From Antarcticibacterium arcticum (GTDB lineage Bacteria > Bacteroidota > Bacteroidia > Flavobacteriales > Flavobacteriaceae), in the NCBI RefSeq assembly GCF_007993795.1, contig NZ_CP042476.1, forward strand, positions 496,001 through 560,000: a stretch of 64,000 bases of DNA, written 5' to 3'. This document shows, piece after piece, positions 61,444-64,000 of the stretch (positions within the stretch are counted from its first letter, which is position 1; each line of letters opens with the position of its first letter). Under the pieces are notes generated by a model. The model was not told the origin of the DNA and ran no database searches. It saw only the letters and a program-made list of their open reading frames with translations. The position numbers and the translations under genes were made by a program.

Positions 61444-62103
61444 TTAAATTCGGGATTCAGAGAGGGAGGACTCAGGGTTCTTCCTTTTTAATTTCAGGCT
61501 GTAATTAATTCCTATGAGCCATAGAAGAACCAGGGCAAAAGTTATCTTTTGGAGCAGGGGTAATATTTCAACCCACTCCCTGCTGTAATAGATATAATTA
61601 TTTACGGCAAGCAGGAGGATACAGAATAATCCCCCAAATTTTAACGCCTTTAAATTGCTATTGTACACCTCGAAAATGATCCCAACCAGTGTAAAGAGTC
61701 CAAATAAACTGGAAACAGCAATCATGACACTATGATATCTTGTAAATACCAGGATGGCACATATCATGGAAATTGTACCACAAATCATAATTACCTTTTT
61801 CCAAACCGGATGATTTGCAAAGTTACCGGCGAATCTTATAAATAGGGACATTAAGCTTATACACAGGATCATCATGGCCGAAACCGCCACCGGACTTGCA
61901 GGATTGGGCTCCAGATTCATCCCATTCTCATTCATAAGATCACACCAGTAATTATGCACCCAGTCAAAACCTTCTGAGTTTATATTGGCCTGGGAACCTC
62001 CCGGATATAAAGTGGAAGAATAAGCATAAAGCGCTCCAAAGATCAATATTCCCAATGTGGGAAAGATCTCCAGAAACCGGGTATACATCTTTTTATAGCT
62101 CAA
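61444..62103 (-). CDS. DUF998-like integral membrane protein
   Basis: 219 residues, about six membrane helices. YAYSSTLYPGGSQA and WVHNYWCDLMNENGMN before the second helix resemble the DUF998 pattern (YPGG followed by an N-Y-x-C-D motif). Charged C-terminal tail (KLKRKNPESSLSESRI). Alone between the YitT gene and a lipoprotein gene. Function unknown. Confidence 0.75.
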   Translation of the reverse strand: MSYKKMYTRFLEIFPTLGILIFGALYAYSSTLYPGGSQANINSEGFDWVHNYWCDLMNENGMNLEPNPASPVAVSAMMILCISLMSLFIRFAGNFANHPVWKKVIMICGTISMICAILVFTRYHSVMIAVSSLFGLFTLVGIIFEVYNSNLKALKFGGLFCILLLAVNNYIYYSREWVEILPLLQKITFALVLLWLIGINYSLKLKRKNPESSLSESRI

Positions 62104-62254
62104 ATTAAAATTGTAATATGACTTTTTAAATATAGATTTAATTTAAAAGCGGTGGAAGTCACGGTCAAATTTTTTTGTCATCTCCTCAATCTCTTCTACC
62201 TTTTTTTCGCAATGATGAAACAGGCTTAGGAATTCGGCATTTTTTGATTTATCC

Positions 62255-62282
62255 AAAAAAAAAAGCAGGGCGTAAGCCCTGC
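62255..62282 (-). terminator. Intrinsic terminator for the lipoprotein gene
   Basis: Stem GCAGGGC (62265-62271)/GCCCTGC (62276-62282), loop GTAA. A10 on the plus strand gives a ten-base U-tract for leftward transcription. Confidence 0.9.
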
Positions 62283-62305
62283 CAGTTTTATATGAAATTT
62301 TAATT

Positions 62306-62953
62306 TTAGTAGTTACACTGCACATTGCAGGTACGCGCACTCGCAAACCACAACACTTCTTTTTGTATGGTTACTGAAGATTTTCCACCGGCTCTTGTAC
62401 AAGCATCAACAGCATTTTGACAATCAGCACTTAAAGTGTTAGCGGACATTTCGATCATAGACCCAAGAACGTTTGCTGAAATGGAAACACAAGGCCATTC
62501 ATGACATTTTTGATCCTGAGTTGTGAATGCCTCCCCGAATTTGTAGGTTACAGATTTATAAATTTTTCCTGTGCTAAGTTCCACATCAAATTTAAGCAGG
62601 CCTTTTTTAACCTCTTCAAAATGGTAAAACCTAATGAATTCATCAGTTTCAGGATTGGTAATTACCAATTCTTCTCCTGCATGTTTGGAGATCCCTCCGG
62701 AAGCTTTATAGTTGATTCCGTTGGTGAAAACAAAATCATAAGCTCTTTCCTCATTGTTAAATCTAACGGTTTCACCTGAATTTTTAAAAACATAGGTAGT
62801 TGACTCGATTTCTAAAAAGCCATTATTATCAAGTGCAAGTTCCTGGTCAAGAGCACTAAGATCTAGTGTCTCTTCAGTATCGCTGGAGCAGGATTGCAGA
62901 CCAATAGATAGGAATAAGATTGCAGTGATTAATTTAAAAGTAGGTTTTTTCAT
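62306..62953 (-). CDS. Hypothetical lipoprotein
   Basis: 215 residues. SPII signal with lipobox GLQSCS, followed by an acidic linker. The mature part is beta-rich in the first half. The C-terminal half has five Cys in short spacing (DQKCHEWPCVS, ADCQNAVDACT, RTCNVQCNY), suggesting disulfides in the envelope. No known family. A perfect -7 box TACATTTG (minus strand 63076-63069) predicts a leader of about 112 nt. Confidence 0.75.
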   Translation of the reverse strand: MKKPTFKLITAILFLSIGLQSCSSDTEETLDLSALDQELALDNNGFLEIESTTYVFKNSGETVRFNNEERAYDFVFTNGINYKASGGISKHAGEELVITNPETDEFIRFYHFEEVKKGLLKFDVELSTGKIYKSVTYKFGEAFTTQDQKCHEWPCVSISANVLGSMIEMSANTLSADCQNAVDACTRAGGKSSVTIQKEVLWFASARTCNVQCNY

Positions 62954-63266
62954 TGTTTGATTGATTTAGGTTAGTTTGGGGTTTTAAAAAATATAGAAAA
63001 ATTTATTACCGGCTAAATGGCTGGCATTAAATAAATTCAGGATGTAAATTTATTAAAAATTTGTTAACCAAATGTAATAAATGTAATGTTTTATCGGAAA
63101 AATGTGTATTTAAACGAGTATTTCTGTAGAAATTCTTCGGAAGAAATTTTCTCTTAACGCTATTTTGTTTAATTTTTAAACGTGGAAGGGGATTTTAAGC
63201 TCCTAATTTTCCGGATATCTAGTTGCTTATGTTTTTTTAATTCGTGGATATTCAGCAATAAAAAAA
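62954..63266 (-). promoter_or_regulatory. Intergenic region with -7 box for the lipoprotein gene
   Basis: AT-rich, no ORF. Perfect -7 box TACATTTG on the minus strand at 63076-63069; predicted start near 63065. No regulatory palindrome recognised. Confidence 0.45.
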
Positions 63267-64000
63267 TTATTTTCCTTCTTTTCTTAATACTTCCAGGGGT
63301 GGGCTTTTGATAACACTTATGCTGTTACTCAATCCTATTAACATTACCAGAAGACTAATTGCCGGAAATAAAATAAGGAATGGATACAACGAGGGAATAA
63401 ACGGGGAATCAAAAACCTGCCACGCGAGAAGCTGGCTGCTAAATAGTGACAGTAAAATTCCCGAAAGCGCCCCCAGGACTCCCAGGTACATATATTCCAG
63501 GGCAAGGATCTTGAGGATTTGATTGCTCTTCGCACCTAAGGTTCGCAGTAACACACTTTCTTTAATACGCTGAAATTTACTGGTACGTACCGCACCCAAC
63601 AGTACAATGATGCCGGTAAGTATACTGAAAAATGCCATAAAATTAATAAGCCAGGAGATCTTGTTAAGCAGGCCCTCTATTACCGTGATCACCTGCCTAA
63701 GGTCAATAATAGTTACATTGGGAAAATCCCGTACCAGGTCCTGCTGCAGGGATGCTGAGGCCTCTTCGTTTGAAATTTTGGTAGTGAGGACCCTGAACTG
63801 GGGAGCATCCTCCAGCACCCCCACCGGGAAAATTATGGAGAAGTTGAGTTGCATGCGGCTCCAGTCTACTGTTCTAATACTACCCACAACGGTATTAAGT
63901 AAAACGCCCTGCACATTAAAGCTTAGTTTATCACCTACGCCCACCTTTGCATCATCAGCAAAATTATCGCTTATGGAAATGGGGATGACCTCTGTTCCCT
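63267..64000 (-). CDS. FtsX-type ABC transporter permease, C-terminal part (cut by window edge)
   Basis: The frame is open to base 64000, so the N-terminus lies outside; a GTG at 63944 is not a real start because the reading continues as VIPISISDNFADDAKVGVGD. The visible part has a periplasmic MacB-like domain, then helices with an FtsX core (VLLGAVRTSKFQRIKESVLLRTLGA). The final helix is followed by the terminal SPPLEVLRKEG of YbbP-type permeases. Probably one large duplicated FtsX permease of a predicted lysophospholipase/lipid ABC system. Confidence 0.85.
   Translation of the reverse strand, partial: GTEVIPISISDNFADDAKVGVGDKLSFNVQGVLLNTVVGSIRTVDWSRMQLNFSIIFPVGVLEDAPQFRVLTTKISNEEASASLQQDLVRDFPNVTIIDLRQVITVIEGLLNKISWLINFMAFFSILTGIIVLLGAVRTSKFQRIKESVLLRTLGAKSNQILKILALEYMYLGVLGALSGILLSLFSSQLLAWQVFDSPFIPSLYPFLILFPAISLLVMLIGLSNSISVIKSPPLEVLRKEGK

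Noticed and set aside
62143..62346. 67-codon minus-strand ORF
   Set aside because: Its first third overlaps the lipoprotein gene in another frame and it runs through the terminator at 62255-62282; the 37-codon remainder has only a TTG start.
1..64000. CRISPR arrays, tRNA/rRNA genes, IS elements or phage genes
   Set aside because: No spaced direct repeats, cloverleaf signatures, transposase or phage motifs were seen. A tRNA scan was not possible, so this is by eye only.

Overview
The window is an AT-rich chromosomal segment of a Bacteroidota bacterium, most likely a marine-type Flavobacteriaceae. The evidence is the many TAnnTTTG (-7) promoter boxes, the scarcity of Shine-Dalgarno sequences, frequent SPII lipoproteins, and family-typical genes (DUF4175, BatA, DUF4159, two-domain Usp proteins, TldD/PmbA pairs). 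The genus cannot be fixed from the sequence. No rRNA, tRNA, CRISPR, insertion sequence or phage gene was seen.

Layout. 0-10.7 kb is a stress/low-oxygen block. A leftward operon carries four tandem two-domain Usp proteins, an ATP-cone/Mrr-like nuclease and a beta-CASP MBL exonuclease. A divergent rightward operon carries a TerB-like protein, a zinc ribbon, a P2-type cation ATPase and a LOG-family hydrolase. 10.7-22 kb holds an Mla-type lipid ABC operon, a pentapeptide protein, an acetolactate-decarboxylase-like lipoprotein, a nitronate-monooxygenase-like protein, a hemerythrin/PAS protein, a zinc alcohol dehydrogenase and a two-domain retropepsin-like lipoprotein. 22-29 kb holds a degenerate BLUF protein and an RND-TolC efflux operon. 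29-31 kb holds a U32 tRNA/rRNA hydroxylation protein with its ferredoxin. 31-47 kb is a sulfur island: ArsR, an SQR-like flavoprotein, TauE, rhodanese, TlpA, a TsdA-like dihaem cytochrome, a SoxB-like hydrolase, DsrE, DoxX, a porin, an MFS carrier, a persulfide-dioxygenase/rhodanese fusion, OsmC and split YeeE/YedE thiosulfate transporters. 48-59 kb carries a TldD/PmbA pair and then a DUF4159-MoxR-DUF58-BatA-DUF4175-membrane protein operon. 59-64 kb is mixed: an ABM protein, an HD hydrolase, a frameshifted YitT, a DUF998-like protein, a lipoprotein and a partial FtsX-type permease. The left edge cuts lplA.

The main discovery is regulatory. Every promoter region in the 33.8-46.1 kb sulfur island carries a 16-bp palindrome of the form TGTAAC-N4-GTTACA (eight sites). 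In all eight, the palindrome centre lies exactly 29.5 bp upstream of the first base of a TAnnTTTG-like -7 box, on whichever strand the downstream gene runs. That puts the operator near -41.5, the class II activator position of Crp/Fnr-type regulators. A second, FNR-like palindrome, TATGAY-N4-RTCATA, precedes the Usp, TerB/ATPase, Mla, small-membrane-protein and ArsR/SQR units with the same 29.5-bp geometry, and more weakly the PAS/hemerythrin gene. The window therefore appears to hold two interleaved Crp/Fnr-family regulons, one for low-oxygen stress and one for reduced-sulfur metabolism. The regulator genes are not in the window.

Other points: two genes (DUF1059 and YitT) are each broken by the apparent loss of one base in a homopolymer. 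The BLUF protein lacks the photochemical glutamine. The SQR-like protein has no cysteine at all.
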